Shown piece by piece: positions 18,745 through 28,610 of a stretch of 64,000 nucleotides of DNA; within the stretch, counting starts at the first letter, position 1; each line of letters begins with the position of its first letter. Source of the DNA: Acidobacteriota bacterium (lineage in GTDB: Bacteria; Acidobacteriota; Vicinamibacteria; Vicinamibacterales; UBA8438); NCBI GenBank assembly GCA_009838525.1, contig VXRJ01000016.1, forward strand, positions 1-64,000, read 5' to 3'. Under the pieces are notes generated by a model. That model was not told the DNA's origin. It did no database searches and saw only the letters and a list, made by a program, of their open reading frames with translations. The translations under genes were made by a program, and so were the position numbers.

Positions 18745-19506
18745 ATGAGCAAGCGTCTGGTGCAAGCGGCTCTGGCCGGTCTATTGCTGATTGTCGTTGC
18801 GCCGCCAGCGGCCGCGGAGGTCATCCGATGGCAGGTCGATGGCCGGACGCGCGAGGCCATCGTTTACGGGCCCGAGTCGCCGACAGCGGAAGGAGCACCA
18901 CTGGTCCTGGTGTTTCACGGGTTCGGCGACAACATGCGGAACTTCCAGCGCGCGAATCTTCACGTCGCCTGGCCGGAGGCTATCGTCGTGTACTTTCAGG
19001 GACTGCCGACGCGCCGCGGCCTTCCGGGTTGGCAGGGGGAGCCCGGCGCCGCCAACCGCGACCTCAAGCTCGTCGACGTGGCCCTCCGGTCGCTGCGGGA
19101 AACGCACAACATCGACGACGACCGCATCTACGCGACCGGCTACTCCAACGGCGGGATGTTCACCTACCTCCTCTGGGCGGAGCGCCCCGGCGTGTTCGCG
19201 GCCTACGCCCCCGTGGCGGCCCGCCTCCGCCCTTCGGTGCGCCCTTCGCAACCCAGCCCCGTCTTTCACGTTGCCGGCGCGCGCGATCTGGTGGTGGACT
19301 TTGCGGATCAGGAAGCCGCCATCGCGGTCGCCATCGAGGTGAACGGCGTTGACGCGGCGACAGAATGTGGAGCCGGCTGCACGGTGTACGGAGCCGGCAC
19401 GGCCGCGCCGGTCATGACCTGGATCCATGGGGGCGCTCACGTCTACCCGCGCGGGACCAGCGAGCGGATCGTCTCGTTCTTTCGCGAGCTGTCCCGTTCG
19501 CGCTGA
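18745..19506 (+). CDS. Exported PHB-depolymerase/feruloyl-esterase-like alpha/beta hydrolase
   Basis: This 253-residue protein starts at ATG 18745 behind GGAGGG. A signal peptide ends at PPAAAE. The esterase fold shows an oxyanion region VLVFHGFGD, nucleophile elbow GYSNGG (Ser134), Asp181 in AGARDLVV and His232 in GGAHVYP, giving a complete triad. This matches the LpqC/PHB-depolymerase esterase family (CE1-like), which cleaves polyester or feruloyl-sugar bonds. Length is normal. It is a single gene before tRNA-Lys. Confidence 0.88.
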   Translation: MSKRLVQAALAGLLLIVVAPPAAAEVIRWQVDGRTREAIVYGPESPTAEGAPLVLVFHGFGDNMRNFQRANLHVAWPEAIVVYFQGLPTRRGLPGWQGEPGAANRDLKLVDVALRSLRETHNIDDDRIYATGYSNGGMFTYLLWAERPGVFAAYAPVAARLRPSVRPSQPSPVFHVAGARDLVVDFADQEAAIAVAIEVNGVDAATECGAGCTVYGAGTAAPVMTWIHGGAHVYPRGTSERIVSFFRELSRSR

Positions 19507-19526
19507 GCGCAGCCAAGAGGGCGTGC

Positions 19527-19532
19527 TAGGAT
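19527..19532 (+). promoter_or_regulatory. Extended -10 (TGC-TAGGAT) of tRNA-Lys
   Basis: TGCTAGGAT, an extended -10 with TGn, lies 11 bases before the tRNA 5' end and is followed by a T run. No clear -35 is visible. Confidence 0.45.
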
Positions 19533-19542
19533 TTTTTGGTGT

Positions 19543-19618
19543 GGGCCGCTAGCTCAATTGGCAGAGCAGCAGACTCTTAATCTGCGGGTTCGGGGTTCGA
19601 TTCCCTGGCGGCTCACCA
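19543..19618 (+). tRNA. tRNA-Lys (anticodon CTT)
   Basis: A full cloverleaf can be folded by eye. A 7-bp acceptor (GGGCCGC with GCGGCTC) includes one G-T pair. The D arm is GCTC/GAGC. The anticodon stem GCAGA/TCTGC encloses loop CTCTTAA with CTT at 19576-19578. The T arm is CGGGG/CCCTG with loop TTCGATT. The discriminator is A and CCA is encoded (19616-19618). It reads AAG codons. No integrase or duplicated tRNA end lies nearby, so it does not appear to be an occupied attachment site. Confidence 0.96.
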
Positions 19619-19621
19619 CTA

Positions 19622-19744
19622 CCGCAGCGTCTCCGGCGGCGCCGGACACGTCGGCGCCTCATTGAGCACGTCTCTCAGCCACCGCCGAGCCTCCTCGTCG
19701 AACTCTCTTTCTCGACGGGATCGCTCGCCTGCGAGCGCCAGCAC
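19622..19744 (-). CDS. Possible 40-residue peptide or gene remnant
   Basis: One base after the stop of the DUF5916 gene a GTG opens a 40-codon frame ending TAG. It encodes a strongly charged, helix-like peptide (REREFDEEARRWLRD) and a Pro-rich end. I see no ribosome site and recognise no family. It could be a translated small protein, the tail of a lost gene, or chance. Confidence 0.22.
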
Positions 19745-19745
19745 G

Positions 19746-22146
19746 CTACTGCAGCAGGTCGAAGAGGTGCGTGTACTTGACGATCAGGCTCTTGCCGCTG
19801 CCGGTCGGGATGTAGTCGAGAAGGCCGTCGGTCTGGTTGTAGACGACGAACAGTCCGGTGTTGCCGTCCTGCAGCCAGCCGAAGCGGAGGTTTATCGACC
19901 AGAGGTCGGCGCTGTCGTTGTACTGCAGGAACGCCTGGGTGAACACGCGGGGCGAGAAGTTGTAGGCGATGCGGCTCGTCGCGAGGTTGGTGATGACATG
20001 CCCGGCCGGCAGATCGATGTCGTTGCGCGTCCAACGGAACTCCACGTTCAGTGCCTCGCCACGGCGGAGTTGCAGGGTCGGGCCGGCCGACCGCAGGGTG
20101 CCGCCGAAGAAGCCGCTCCCCAGGAAGCGAAACCCCCACGCGACCGGCGCCGAGCGGTTGGAGTTGTAGAAGAGGTTCGCTTCGTGCCAGGGGTACGAGC
20201 CGGGCGCCACGGTGACCCCGGATATCGGGAAGGCTCTGATCACCCCCTCTTCCCGGATGTTCCAGGCCGTGATCAGGGATGAGCTGTCCTCGAACTCGAT
20301 GACGCTGTCCATGTGGAGGAGCGAGGTCTGGACGAACCGGCTGCCCAGACTCCAGAACCGGTTGAACGTAACGTGAGGCTGCAGCTCCTGAATGCGAAAC
20401 CGGTTGGGACCGGGGCGCGTCGTGTTGAAGAGGCCGAAGTCCACCTTCCTGAACCCGGTGCGCCGGACGTAACCCACTTCCGGGTTGAAGTTCTCCCCCA
20501 TCTCCATGTAGCCGGCACGCACCCGCCAGCTCTCGGCGTTGTAGTCGAGGGCCGTGTCCCAGGCGTAATCGCGGCCCCTGAGCCCCGGCGTCTGCGTCCG
20601 CGAGGCGAACCCGGAAACCAGCCCGTTCTGTCCGAAGCCCCAGCGTCCGTCGACGGCGAACGTCCGGTTGAAGTTGTCCGCCCCCGCGAGCGCGCCGGTC
20701 GCCTGCCGGCTGACGAGAAGCCCCCCGACGCTCGACCGGTTGGGCAGATCGCGCCGCATCCGCGCCACCGTGAAGTTGTTCGCGGGGGCTGACTCCCCCG
20801 CCGCCTCGGTCTGCATGTTCAGGAAGCCTACGGTGACCGATTCGGTCACCTTCCCCGACAGCCGGGCGCCGGCTGTAATCGGAATCGCCTCGCCCGCGGC
20901 GCCGATGCCGATCCGCCGGCTGAAGAACAATTCGGTCTGACCCGGGTCGTTGAACGCCGCACCGCCGCTGTTGCTCACCGTGAACGCACCGGCGTTCTCC
21001 AGGAAGAACGGCCGTTTCTCCGGGAAGAAGAGGTTGAACCGGTCGAGGTTGATCTGCTGATCGTCCACCTCCACCTGCGCGAAGTCGGTGTTGTAGGTGA
21101 GGTCGAGAGCCAGCCCCGAGGTCACGCCGTACTTCAGGTCGCCGCCGAAGTCGCCGAGGTTGCTCGTGATGTCGCGTGCGACGGCGGTGTCAGGACGGCG
21201 CGCCGTCTCGCCGACGACGTACGGTGTCAATTGCAGAGTGCGCCACAACCCCTCGGGCGCCACGATGCCCGTCACCTGGCCCGCCTGGGAGACGCGGAAC
21301 AGATCGAACTGCCGCGGAATCGGCGCCCAGTACGCCGTCTCGTTGCGCCGTCGGATGTTGCGCTGGAAGTTCACTCCCCAGGTCTGGGCGGAACCCGCCG
21401 GAAAGCGGAGCGTCCGGAACGGGATCGCGAACTCCGCGCTCCAGCCGATCTCGGAGATCGCGGTGCGTACCTGCCAGACGCCATCCCAGTTCTGGTTGAA
21501 GCCGCCGCCGGCGCCGCGCGCCTGGCCGCCCTGTCCCGTCCGTCCCATGCCGCTGCCGCCCGCCCCCTCGTTGGCGAGTTGGCCGTCGTATTCCTGTCCA
21601 GACGGCGACGTCCCGAAGACGAACCCATTCTGCCGGTCGAAGAAGGTGTCGAAGATTAACTGGAAGCTGTCGCTGTCCATGAGCGACGAGTCGCGGCGGC
21701 TGTCGGTCACGATGATCGACGCCGGGTCCCGGTCGTAGCAGACGACGCCGACGTAGATCGTGTCGGCGGTGTAGATCATCCGGACTTCGGTCCGCTCCGA
21801 CGCGGGCTGCCCTTCATCGGGCTGGTTCTGCACGAAGCCGGTCGCCGGCTCCGCCTCCGCCCACGCGGGGTCGTCCAGCACGGCGCCGTCGAGCACCGGT
21901 GCGTTAGCGGCAGCAATGGCGGTCAGCGACCGAGTTCCGCCGATCGACGCGACCTGGATGCCGGCAGTCGCGGGAGCCGGCTCGGCGGGCGCCTGCTCAC
22001 GGCTGCGCCGCCGCGGGACCAGCTAACACACCGGCGGCGAGGCCGAGTGCAGCTACTCGCCTGGCGCCGGCGCGCCCGCAGGGCCGTGCGAGGACGCGGG
22101 CCGCCAGACTGCCGCCGGAGCGCCTTTGTGATGGCCAGCGGCTCAT
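19746..22146 (-). pseudogene. DUF5916 outer-membrane protein, frameshifted at the signal-peptide junction
   Basis: The body (stop-free from 22022 down to 19746) has a CBM9-like N-terminal domain and a long C-terminal beta-barrel region ending YTHLFDLLQ. It resembles its intact neighbour throughout, including APAEP and LDG-VL-DPAW near the N-terminus. The signal peptide lies in a different frame: ATG 22146 opens 49 codons ending GLAAGVLAGPAAAQP and stops at TGA 21997, and the mature frame resumes within a few bases. One base removed near 22000-22010 would join them. It is therefore a recent frameshift, a sequencing error, or translation by slippage. Without it the product would lack a signal and could not reach the outer membrane. 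Confidence 0.82.
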
Positions 22147-22170
22147 CGCTTCCGTGCTCCGGAGCGCCGG

Positions 22171-24603
22171 TCAGTCGTGGCCGTCGAGGACGTCGAAGAG
22201 GTAGCTGTACTTCAGGATGACGCTGCGCCCGGCGTACTCGGGAAGGTACTGACCGATTCCCTCCGTCTCGTTGTAGACGAGGAAGAGCCCGGTGTTCGCA
22301 TCCTGCAACCAGCCGAACCGGAAGTTCACGGACCAGAGTTCGGCGCTGTCGTTGTGTTGCACCAGCGTCTGCACGAAGACGCGCGGCGAGAAGTTGTAGC
22401 CCAGGCGGATGCTGGTCAGGTTGGTGATGGTGCTGCCGCTATCCAGGTTGATGTCGTTGCGGCTGTAACTGAGGGACAGGTTCAGGATCTCGCCGTAGCG
22501 GGCGCGGATCCGCGGCCGTAGCGTCACGATGTTCCCGCCGAAGAAGCCGCCCGCCTCCGCGCGTATACCGGCGCCAAACGGCGCGGACCGGTCGGAGTCG
22601 TACGAGTACGAGAATTCGCTCCAGTCGTAGCGGTCGGCCGGGATGCCCAGGCCGGAAACGCTGAACTCCTCGAAGACATGCTCGCTCCGGACGTCCCACG
22701 CAAAGCCGGTGGACGAACTGTCCTCGAACTCGCCGGTGAAATGCATATGGAGCAACGATGTCTCCATGATGCCGTCGAAGTTCCAGAAGCGGGAGAAAGT
22801 CACGTGCGGCGTCAGCTCCTGGAACTTCAGGAAGCGCTCGGGCCGCGACGTGTTGTTGACCGCCAGGTCGTACTTCCGGAACCCGCGCCGGCGCAAGAAG
22901 CCGACCTCCGGGTTGAAGTCCTCGCCATTCTCCTGATAGCCGCTGATGATGCGCCACATCTCCGAGTTGTAGGTGCCGGAGAGGCTCATCGCGTGGTCAC
23001 GGCCGGTGTACCCGGGCGTCTGCGTCCGGCCGAGGAACCCCTGCACCATGCCGCTCTCGCCGATTCCCCAGCGGCCGTCGAGCGCGTACGTGCGATTGTG
23101 GTTCTGCGACCCCGCGAACACGCCCGTGGCCTGGCGGTTGACGAACAACCCGCCGATGCTCGACCGGTTCGGCAGGTCGCGCCGGAGCCGCGCCACCGTG
23201 AAATTGTTGGCAGGGTTGACCGTGTCCATCCCCTCGGTTTGCATGTTGAGGAAACCGACGGTCATCGTGTCGGTCACCTTGCCGGACAGACGCGCGCCGG
23301 CGGTGATGGGGATCGGCGTGCCGGCCGCGCTGATCCCGATCTTCCGGCTGAAGAAGAGCTCGGTCTGGCCCTGGTTCCGTCCGCTCGCCGAGCTGTTGCT
23401 CACCGTGAACGCGCCCGCGTTCTCCAGGAAGAAGGGGCGTTTCTCCGGGAAAAAGAGATTGAAACGGTCCAGATTGATCTGCTGATCGTCAACCTCGACC
23501 TGCGCGAAATCGGTGTTGAAGGTACCGTCCAGCGTAAGCCCCGACGTGACGCTGTACTTCAGGTCGCCGCCGAAGTCGCCCACCCCGCTGGGCCCGCTGC
23601 CGGGATCGCTATCGCGCGTCGACAATTCCCCGACGACGTAAGGCGTCAACTGGAGGTGGCTCCCCCCCCCGACCGGGGCGAGCAGGCCGGCGAGCTGCCC
23701 CGCCATCGAGACGCGGTAGAGGTTGTACTGGCGTGGGAGCGGCGACCAGTACGCGGTCTCGTTGCGGCGACGAATGTTCCGCTGGAAGTTGATGCCCCAC
23801 GACTGTTCCTCGCGAGCCGGATAGCGGATCGTCGTGAACGGGATGGCGAACTCCGCGCTCCACCCGACATCGGAGATCCCCGTCTGCACCTGCCAGGCGC
23901 CGTCCCAGTTGATGTTGAAGCCGCCGGCGCTCCCCCGCGAGAACCCGCCGCCGCCGGAACGCCGGGAGCCGCCACGGGGGCCGCCCTCGTCGATCACCTG
24001 GCCGTCGTACTCCTGCCCAGCCGGCGTGGTCCCGAAGATAAAGCCGTTCTGGCGGTCAGAGAAGGTGTCGAAGACGATCTGGAAGCTGTCGGCGTCCGTC
24101 ATCGACGAGTCGCGACGGCTGTCGCTCATGATGATGGACGCCGGGTCGCTGTCGTAACAGACGACGCCGACGTAGATCACCTCGCCGGTATAGACGATCC
24201 GAACCTCGGTACGCTCGGACGCGGGCCGTCCCTCGTCGGGCGCGGTCTGGCGGAAGCCGCCTACCGGCGTCGCGTCCGCCCAGGCAGGGTCGCCCAAGAC
24301 GTCCCCGTCGAGCGCCGGGGGCTGTTCCACCTCGACCGCGCGAATGATCTTGGCGGTCCCCTGTGCGGCGATTTCGAAGCCCGCGACGGGGCCCGGTTCG
24401 GCCGGCGCGCTGCCCGATCCCTGGCTGCCGTTCGGATCCTGGCCGCCGTCGGGCGCCTGGCTACCGTCCGCCTGCCCACCCGTCAACGGACCCTGGGCGG
24501 CGACGGCGGGAACTACGGGCAGGCAGACCAGCGCGGCGAGCGAGAAACCAAACGCAATCCACCGGCTGAGTCCGAGTCCGTACCGACCGGCGACGATGTG
24601 CAT
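22171..24603 (-). CDS. DUF5916 outer-membrane protein with CBM9-like domain
   Basis: This 810-residue intact paralogue of the neighbouring gene has a signal peptide ending VPAVAAQG and a Gly/Ser/Asp/Pro-rich linker (about 36-72). A CBM9-like beta-sandwich follows, starting ALDGDVLGDPAWADA and containing YVGVVCYDSDPASI and an SAEFAIPF motif. The remainder is rich in alternating aromatic strands ending YNFSPRVFVQ...LKYSYLFDV, consistent with an outer-membrane barrel. The family is common in Acidobacteriota and Bacteroidota and is linked to carbohydrate or peptide uptake, with no proven function. The tandem copy downstream begins 24 bases after its stop. Confidence 0.85.
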   Translation of the reverse strand: MHIVAGRYGLGLSRWIAFGFSLAALVCLPVVPAVAAQGPLTGGQADGSQAPDGGQDPNGSQGSGSAPAEPGPVAGFEIAAQGTAKIIRAVEVEQPPALDGDVLGDPAWADATPVGGFRQTAPDEGRPASERTEVRIVYTGEVIYVGVVCYDSDPASIIMSDSRRDSSMTDADSFQIVFDTFSDRQNGFIFGTTPAGQEYDGQVIDEGGPRGGSRRSGGGGFSRGSAGGFNINWDGAWQVQTGISDVGWSAEFAIPFTTIRYPAREEQSWGINFQRNIRRRNETAYWSPLPRQYNLYRVSMAGQLAGLLAPVGGGSHLQLTPYVVGELSTRDSDPGSGPSGVGDFGGDLKYSVTSGLTLDGTFNTDFAQVEVDDQQINLDRFNLFFPEKRPFFLENAGAFTVSNSSASGRNQGQTELFFSRKIGISAAGTPIPITAGARLSGKVTDTMTVGFLNMQTEGMDTVNPANNFTVARLRRDLPNRSSIGGLFVNRQATGVFAGSQNHNRTYALDGRWGIGESGMVQGFLGRTQTPGYTGRDHAMSLSGTYNSEMWRIISGYQENGEDFNPEVGFLRRRGFRKYDLAVNNTSRPERFLKFQELTPHVTFSRFWNFDGIMETSLLHMHFTGEFEDSSSTGFAWDVRSEHVFEEFSVSGLGIPADRYDWSEFSYSYDSDRSAPFGAGIRAEAGGFFGGNIVTLRPRIRARYGEILNLSLSYSRNDINLDSGSTITNLTSIRLGYNFSPRVFVQTLVQHNDSAELWSVNFRFGWLQDANTGLFLVYNETEGIGQYLPEYAGRSVILKYSYLFDVLDGHD

Positions 24604-24846
24604 CAGAACGTCAGGTGGTCGACCAAGGTGTGGCGGCTGCTGTCAATACGAAAGGACGCTCCGCGCCGTGCCACGTTTACACACCTCGGACACGACGGTT
24701 GCGTAGATCCTAACAGGTATGGCGGAGGCGCGCTCCCAGAACCTCACCCCTTGCCGCCACCCGTGGTCCCGGTCAAGACTACGGTGCGGCGCCGGGTGGC
24801 GCCGCCCGATTCAGGAGATTCGATTCGACCTGGGAGAGCAGCGACG

Positions 24847-26463
24847 ATGACTCGATACGCCCCGATCCGAACCGCCCGTCCGCCCCACCGGAACCCGCCG
24901 CGCCGCGCCCTGACCGGACTCATCGCCTGTCTGGCGGTGGCGCTGAGCGCCGCCGCCTCGCCGGCCGACGCCGCGTCCTGCGACAGACTGACCGGCCTGT
25001 CCCTGGAACGGACCACCATCCGAAGCGCGACGCTGGTGCCGCAGGGGACGCAACTCGATCCGGAGATCGACGGACTCCCGACCGACCTGCCCACGCTGTG
25101 CCGCGTCCAGGCGGCGACCGAGCCGGCGATCAACTTCGAGGTGTGGTTGCCGGCGGCGGACTGGAACGGCAAGTTCCATGTGTCGGGCAACGGCGGCATG
25201 GCCGGCGTCATCAGCTATGCCGCGATGGCCAATGCGCTCCGCCGCGGCTATGCGGTCGCCAGCACCGACACCGGTCACGTCCGGCCCGGCTCCAGCGGGT
25301 TCGACGCCTCCTGGGCGATCGGCCGTCCCGATCTGGTCGAGGACTTCGGCCACCGCGCGGTGCATGTCACGGCGGAGCACGGGAAGGCGATAGTCACCGC
25401 TTTCTACGACCGTCCGCCCGCGTACAGCTACTTCGTCGGCTGCTCGAAGGGAGGCCAGCAGGCGCTCATGGAGGCCCAGCGCTACCCGGACGACTTCGAC
25501 GGGATAGTCGCCGGCAACCCGGCGAACGACTGGACGCGATTCTACGCCGGCGCGCACCTCTGGTACGCCCTCGCGACGCTGCGCGAACCGGAGAGCTATA
25601 TCCCACCGACGAAACTGCCGCTCCTGGCCCACGCCGTCAACGCGGCGTGCGACGCGCAGGACGGGATCGCCGACGGCGTTCTGGACGATCCGCGCCAGTG
25701 CGGGTTCGATCCGGCCGACCTCACGTGCGCCGGAGGCCGTGACGGGAACGACTGCCTGACGCCGGCGCAGGTCGAAGCGGTCAAGGCAATCTGGGCGGGA
25801 GGCCGCAACTCGGCCGGCGACGTGATATTCCCGGGCCTCGTGCCGGGCGGCGAGAACGGCCCGGGCGGCGGCTGGGGCACCTGGGTGACGGGGCGAGAAC
25901 CGTTCACCAGCCTCCACTGGCGGGCCGCGGACGGCTTCTTCAAGTACATGGTGTTCGAGGATCCGGACTGGAACTTCCGCGCGTTCGACTTCGACGCGGA
26001 CCTGGAGTTCGCCCTCGACAAGGTGGGGCATGCCCTCGACAGCGCCGATCCCGACCTGAGCCGCTTCCGCGACAACGGATCGAAGCTGATCGTCTACCAC
26101 GGCTGGAGCGATCCCGACATCTCGCCGATGGGATCGGTCAACTATTACGAGTCGGTTGTCGAGGCGGCCGACGGCGGGCGGGGGCCGGCGCTCGACGCGA
26201 CGCGGGACTACTTCCGCCTCTTCATGATCCCCGGCATGGGCCACTGCTCCGGCGGTCCCGGCTACAACCGGGTCGATCCGCTGCCCGCCCTTGAGCGCTG
26301 GGTCGAGGAGGGAGTCGCGCCCGACACCTTGATGGCGACGCGCGTCGAGGACGACGAGGTGACGCGCAGCCGGCCCATCTGCCCCTACCCCGACGCGTCC
26401 ACGTGGGACGGCACCGGCGATCCCGACGAGGCGAGCAGCTTCGCCTGCGCCGCCGCCCGGTAG
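24847..26463 (+). CDS. Tannase / feruloyl esterase family hydrolase
   Basis: This 538-residue secreted esterase has a signal peptide ending SPADAAS. The tannase CS-D-HC motif is complete: Cys199-Ser200 in GCSKGG, Asp422 in HGWSDPDIS, and His466-Cys467 in GMGHCSGG. The two Cys should form the disulfide that joins the catalytic Ser and His. The substrate would be an aromatic ester such as a galloyl or feruloyl ester of plant or algal material. It is divergent from the DUF5916 pair (243-base spacer with no gene) and followed by a symporter 42 bases later, suggesting uptake of a released product. Confidence 0.92.
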   Translation: MTRYAPIRTARPPHRNPPRRALTGLIACLAVALSAAASPADAASCDRLTGLSLERTTIRSATLVPQGTQLDPEIDGLPTDLPTLCRVQAATEPAINFEVWLPAADWNGKFHVSGNGGMAGVISYAAMANALRRGYAVASTDTGHVRPGSSGFDASWAIGRPDLVEDFGHRAVHVTAEHGKAIVTAFYDRPPAYSYFVGCSKGGQQALMEAQRYPDDFDGIVAGNPANDWTRFYAGAHLWYALATLREPESYIPPTKLPLLAHAVNAACDAQDGIADGVLDDPRQCGFDPADLTCAGGRDGNDCLTPAQVEAVKAIWAGGRNSAGDVIFPGLVPGGENGPGGGWGTWVTGREPFTSLHWRAADGFFKYMVFEDPDWNFRAFDFDADLEFALDKVGHALDSADPDLSRFRDNGSKLIVYHGWSDPDISPMGSVNYYESVVEAADGGRGPALDATRDYFRLFMIPGMGHCSGGPGYNRVDPLPALERWVEEGVAPDTLMATRVEDDEVTRSRPICPYPDASTWDGTGDPDEASSFACAAAR

Positions 26464-26505
26464 CCCGTCACGCGCCGACGCGCGGAGTGCCCGAAGGACG
26501 GCGCC

Positions 26506-27909
26506 GTGAACCTGCATCTCGCCATCCTGCTGATCTACGCCGCCGCCCTGATGGGCATCGGCCTCTGGATCGGCCGGCGCGTCCGGGGAGCATCCGACTT
26601 CTTCGTCGCGGGACGCCGGCTCGGTCCGCTGCTGCTCGGCTCGACGATGCTGGCCGCGAACATCGGCGCCGGATCTACGGTCGCGGCTGCGGGCCTGGGC
26701 TACGCCGATGGCCTGAGCGCGTGGTGGTGGGTCGGATCGGCCGGCATCGGATCGATCGTCCTCGCCCTCTGGATCGGCCCGCGCATGCGGCGCATCGCCG
26801 CCCGCCACGGCCATCGTACGCTGGGCGACTACCTGGAGTACCGCTTCGGCCGCGAGGTCCGCGCCACCATCGCGCTGCTCCTCTGGTTCGGCACGCTGGC
26901 CCTCCTCGCCGTGCAACTCATCGCGATTGGCTGGGTACTCAACGTCGTCGTCGGTCTCGACCGGTGGGTCGGCTGCCTGATCGGAGGCGTCGTGGTGACG
27001 GCCTACTTCGCCGCCGGCGGCCTGCTGACCGCGGCCTGGGTGAATGTCGTGCAGCTCGCCGTGCTGCTCGCCGGGTTCGCCGTCGCGTTGCCGCTGGCGC
27101 TTGGGGCGGCGGGTGGATGGGAAACGGTGTGGGCGGCAACCTCCGCCATCGACGGCTACTGGAGTCCCTGGCAGGGCGGCGCGTCCGGCTGGTTCTACCT
27201 GGTGATGCTGGGGCCGGCGTTCATTGTCTCGCCGGGGCTGGTCCAGAAAATCTACGGCGCGCGCGACGACCGGACGGTCCGGATCGGCGTCGGCGTCAAC
27301 GCCCTCGTGCTGCTCGCGTTCGCCAGCGTGCCGCCCCTGCTCGGCATGATTGCCCGCACTACCCATCCGGCGCTGCCGGAACAGGCCCTCGCGCTGCCGA
27401 CGCTGCTGATGGATACGCTGCCGCCGGTCGTCGGCGCGCTCGGACTCGCCGCCCTGTTCTCGGCCGAAGTGAGCTCGTCCGACGCGATTCTCTTCATGCT
27501 GGCAACCTCGCTCTCGCAGGATCTCTACCGCCGGTTCGTTCATCCGGAGGCTGACGAGCGGCGGATGCTCACGGTGGCGCGCCTGGCGGCGGTCGCGGGC
27601 GGCGCCCTCGGCACGGTGATCGCAATTGTCGCCGTCTCCATCGAAACAGTCCTCGCGGTTTTCTACACGCTACTCACCGTCAGCCTGTTCGTCCCGATTC
27701 TCGCCGGCCTGTACACGCGCCGCGTCGGATCGCCCGAGGCGCTGGGCGCCATCGCAGGCGGCGTCAGCTTGTTCATCGTCGCGCAGGTAGCGGGTGGCGG
27801 CGCCCGAATCGCGGGATGGACGCCCGCGATGATCGGGTTGGCCGGCGCCGCGGTTACGGCCCTGCTGGTGCTTGCGGTACGGCGCCCCCCGCGACCGGAG
27901 AGCGGTTGA
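26506..27909 (+). CDS. Second sodium:solute symporter (SSS family)
   Basis: This 467-residue membrane protein starts at GTG 26506 with GAAGGACG upstream and has about 13 hydrophobic segments. SSS features include DFFVAGRRLGPLLLG near the first helices, GGLLTAAWVNVVQL in the middle, and ALFSAEVSSSDAILFMLATS, whose Ser residues fit the sodium site. It is likely co-transcribed with the tannase and may import the hydroxy-aromatic acid or sugar released. Its 3' end overlaps the convergent YdcF gene by 56 bases. Confidence 0.88.
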   Translation: MNLHLAILLIYAAALMGIGLWIGRRVRGASDFFVAGRRLGPLLLGSTMLAANIGAGSTVAAAGLGYADGLSAWWWVGSAGIGSIVLALWIGPRMRRIAARHGHRTLGDYLEYRFGREVRATIALLLWFGTLALLAVQLIAIGWVLNVVVGLDRWVGCLIGGVVVTAYFAAGGLLTAAWVNVVQLAVLLAGFAVALPLALGAAGGWETVWAATSAIDGYWSPWQGGASGWFYLVMLGPAFIVSPGLVQKIYGARDDRTVRIGVGVNALVLLAFASVPPLLGMIARTTHPALPEQALALPTLLMDTLPPVVGALGLAALFSAEVSSSDAILFMLATSLSQDLYRRFVHPEADERRMLTVARLAAVAGGALGTVIAIVAVSIETVLAVFYTLLTVSLFVPILAGLYTRRVGSPEALGAIAGGVSLFIVAQVAGGGARIAGWTPAMIGLAGAAVTALLVLAVRRPPRPESG

Positions 27910-28501
27910 GCAAGGCGGCGGCGGCACGAACCTCGGCCGGGATCGCCTGCGGCGTGATATCCCCGGCCGCCCCGTAGCGGTCGAGACGGTCGAGTTCAGC
28001 CACCAGGCGCGCTGCGAAACGGCCAGGTTCTCGATCGATCGATGCATCCAGCGATGTCGTTGGGGGACAGCAGCGCACGTCGACATCGGGCGCCTGCCGG
28101 TCGAACGTGGCGGCGCAGCGACGCATGACGAACGGCTTCGCGACCAGCAGCGCACGGCGGACGGTGACGCCGGCACGGTCGAGGGCGGCAAGACCGAAAC
28201 GGACGTTCTCCAAGGTGTTCGTCGCCAAGGGCTCGGTCACGACCGCGCCCGCCGGAACGCCGTCACGCATCAGCCGGTCGCGAAACACCAGCGCCTCCGG
28301 CGCCTGAAAACGGTTGCGGGTCATCCGGCCGTAGTGCCCGGTCACCAGGACAACCGGAGCGTAGCCGGCCCGGAACAGCTCCGCCGCGCGCGCCGGAACG
28401 GCGAACGCCTGGCTGCCGAAGACAAAAATCACGTCGGCAGGCGCCGGCGGATCGGCTACCGCCAGGAACTCCCAGAGTGGATTCGCTCGCTGCGCAAGCA
28501 T
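27854..28501 (-). CDS. YdcF family protein (DUF218)
   Basis: This 215-residue protein has the DUF218 fold: ADVIFVFGSQAF at the N-terminus, VLVTGHYGRMTR, then TNTLENVRFGL and RRALLVAKPFVMRRC. The family may bind SAM or act on envelope precursors, with SanA/ElyC as relatives. No membrane anchor is visible, so it appears cytosolic here. Its last 56 bases overlap the 3' end of the symporter on the opposite strand, a long convergent overlap for this compact region. Confidence 0.8.
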   Translation of the reverse strand: MLAQRANPLWEFLAVADPPAPADVIFVFGSQAFAVPARAAELFRAGYAPVVLVTGHYGRMTRNRFQAPEALVFRDRLMRDGVPAGAVVTEPLATNTLENVRFGLAALDRAGVTVRRALLVAKPFVMRRCAATFDRQAPDVDVRCCPPTTSLDASIDREPGRFAARLVAELDRLDRYGAAGDITPQAIPAEVRAAAALLNRSPVAGGAVPQAPAGP

Positions 28502-28572
28502 CGCGTCAGCTTAGCAGTCCCCGGTGGAACTCCCGGCGCCGGCGGCAGCCACCCGCGCCCTCCGCCGGGTGC

Positions 28573-28578
28573 TATCAT
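28573..28578 (+). promoter_or_regulatory. Putative extended -10 (GC-TATCAT) of the amidase operon
   Basis: TATCAT preceded by GC and a G/T-rich stretch lies 33 bases before ATG 28611. The -35 is poor. It would drive the amidase-GerMN-rph-rdgB operon. Confidence 0.4.
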
Positions 28579-28610
28579 CGAGCGATACCTGCCGTGCGAC
28601 AGAACCTTCC

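Noticed and set aside
19532-19537. Run of six T after the esterase gene
   Set aside because: No GC-rich stem precedes it, so I do not call a terminator; it lies in the tRNA promoter spacer.
19543-19618. tRNA-Lys as phage or island attachment site
   Set aside because: No integrase, duplicated tRNA end or composition shift is visible nearby.
22678-26463. Very long plus-strand open frame covering the DUF5916 gene and tannase
   Set aside because: Only the part from 24847 has a signal peptide, ribosome site and tannase motifs; the rest is antisense to the DUF5916 gene.
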